A stretch of 64,000 nt of DNA. Source: Streptomyces sp. ASQP_92. Lineage in GTDB: Bacteria; Actinomycetota; Actinomycetes; Streptomycetales; Streptomycetaceae. The first letter of the stretch is position 1; every line of letters starts with the position of its first letter. Of this stretch, positions 63,658 through 64,000 are shown in pieces. Position numbers and translations under genes: made by a program. Where the stretch lies: NCBI RefSeq assembly GCF_025399895.1, contig NZ_JAODUA010000003.1:310001-374000 (forward strand), in the 5' to 3' direction. The notes below the pieces were generated by a model. The model was not told where the DNA came from and did not search any database. It saw only the letters and a program-made list of their open reading frames with translations.

Positions 63658-64000
63658 GTGGCCGTAATACTGAACGAGATGACGATCGGCGAAGCCGCCG
63701 ACCGCCTCTCGGAGGCGCTGCCCGGACATCGCGTGGAGGTCCTCAAGGGGAGCATCGTCGTGACACCACCGCCTGACGGCCCGCATCAAGAGGCATTGGA
63801 CGAGGTCGCCTATCTGTTCCGCCAGGCCGGGGGCCGGGACGCGGGCCTCAAGTCGCTCCAGGGCATCGGCGTCTGGCTCGGTACCGGCCCCGACGACTAC
63901 GCCGAACCGGACTGGGCCATCGTCGACGCCGACTACAAGGACGCTCTGGTCACGAAGAACTGCTACGCGGCGAACGTCTTCCGGCTCGTCCTGGAGGTGA
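63658..64000 (+). CDS. Uma2-family putative nuclease (5' part; runs off window)
   Basis: 114 codons are present and the frame stays open to the edge. It has the Uma2 layout: a short helical start (TIGEAADRLSEALPGHRVEVLKG), HQEALDEVAYLF, and the first active-site stretch YAEPDWAIVDADYKD (E/D-P-D). Uma2 proteins have a PD-(D/E)XK-like nuclease fold; the role is unknown. They are abundant in streptomycetes. GTG 63658 has GGAGG upstream; ATG 63679 is an alternative. Confidence 0.88.
   Translation, partial: MAVILNEMTIGEAADRLSEALPGHRVEVLKGSIVVTPPPDGPHQEALDEVAYLFRQAGGRDAGLKSLQGIGVWLGTGPDDYAEPDWAIVDADYKDALVTKNCYAANVFRLVLEV

Overview
The window is chromosomal DNA from a Streptomyces-type actinomycete. 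The evidence is very high GC with strongly GC-biased third codon positions, frequent GTG starts, ATGA/GTGA stop-start overlaps, XRE/DUF2690, DUF397 and MocR regulators, FAD/ATP-grasp families typical of the genus, and dispersed intergenic repeats of a Streptomyces type. The order sucCD - regulator - DUF6350 - purNH - RDD - folD - mdh - glyA - trpS - dprE genes - dacC-like - SCO4848-family protein - sdhCDAB - methylmalonyl-CoA mutase-like gene resembles, from memory, the core of the S. coelicolor chromosome. No phage, insertion sequence, CRISPR array, rRNA or tRNA was found.

Left end (1-5840): a partial SWIM zinc-finger gene on the minus strand faces a three-gene operon of a MoxR-like AAA+ ATPase, a DUF5682 protein and a VWA-domain protein. 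The gap between them carries a perfect inverted repeat whose two arms each form the upstream box of a RecA-independent (PafBC/RecA-NDp type) DNA-damage promoter. This is one of the most interesting features of the window.

6070-21330: housekeeping core. It holds succinyl-CoA synthetase (sucCD), the last purine steps (purN, purH), folD, mdh and several membrane proteins and regulators. With glyA further on, the window holds a one-carbon set: GlyA makes methylene-THF, FolD converts it to formyl-THF, and PurN and PurH use it. With sdhCDAB it also holds three TCA-cycle enzymes.

21393-27978: an accessory stretch. It has a PEP-mutase-like enzyme, an AhpD-like protein facing a MocR regulator, then a lower-GC cassette of two small Cys-containing proteins, an 11-codon ORF and a PIMT-like methyltransferase. 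This cassette faces an HTH/TPR regulator, followed by the 3' remnant of an XRE regulator and its surviving DUF397 partner.

28070-34112: a DMT-family transporter, a lipoprotein with a glutathionylspermidine-synthase-like enzyme, and a three-gene unit in which two neighbouring proteins share a RHIM-like amyloid motif (core VGDHNTV).

34123-44306: rocD, glyA, trpS, a 2'-5' RNA ligase-like protein, and a divergent cluster (dprE2, dprE1 / PAP2, UbiA, GtrA, YihY). The cluster looks like a complete decaprenyl-phosphoryl-arabinose-type pathway in an organism not expected to make arabinogalactan.

44275-64000: a D,D-carboxypeptidase, small membrane proteins, an orphan oligopeptide-binding protein behind a MerR-type operator, GH89 and GH20 hexosaminidases, a TetR regulator, a truncated Uma2 gene beside the sdhCDAB terminator, an OHCU decarboxylase-like gene, an ECF sigma factor with a partner membrane protein, an L,D-transpeptidase, a stand-alone methylmalonyl-CoA mutase catalytic subunit and, at the edge, a second (partial) Uma2 gene.
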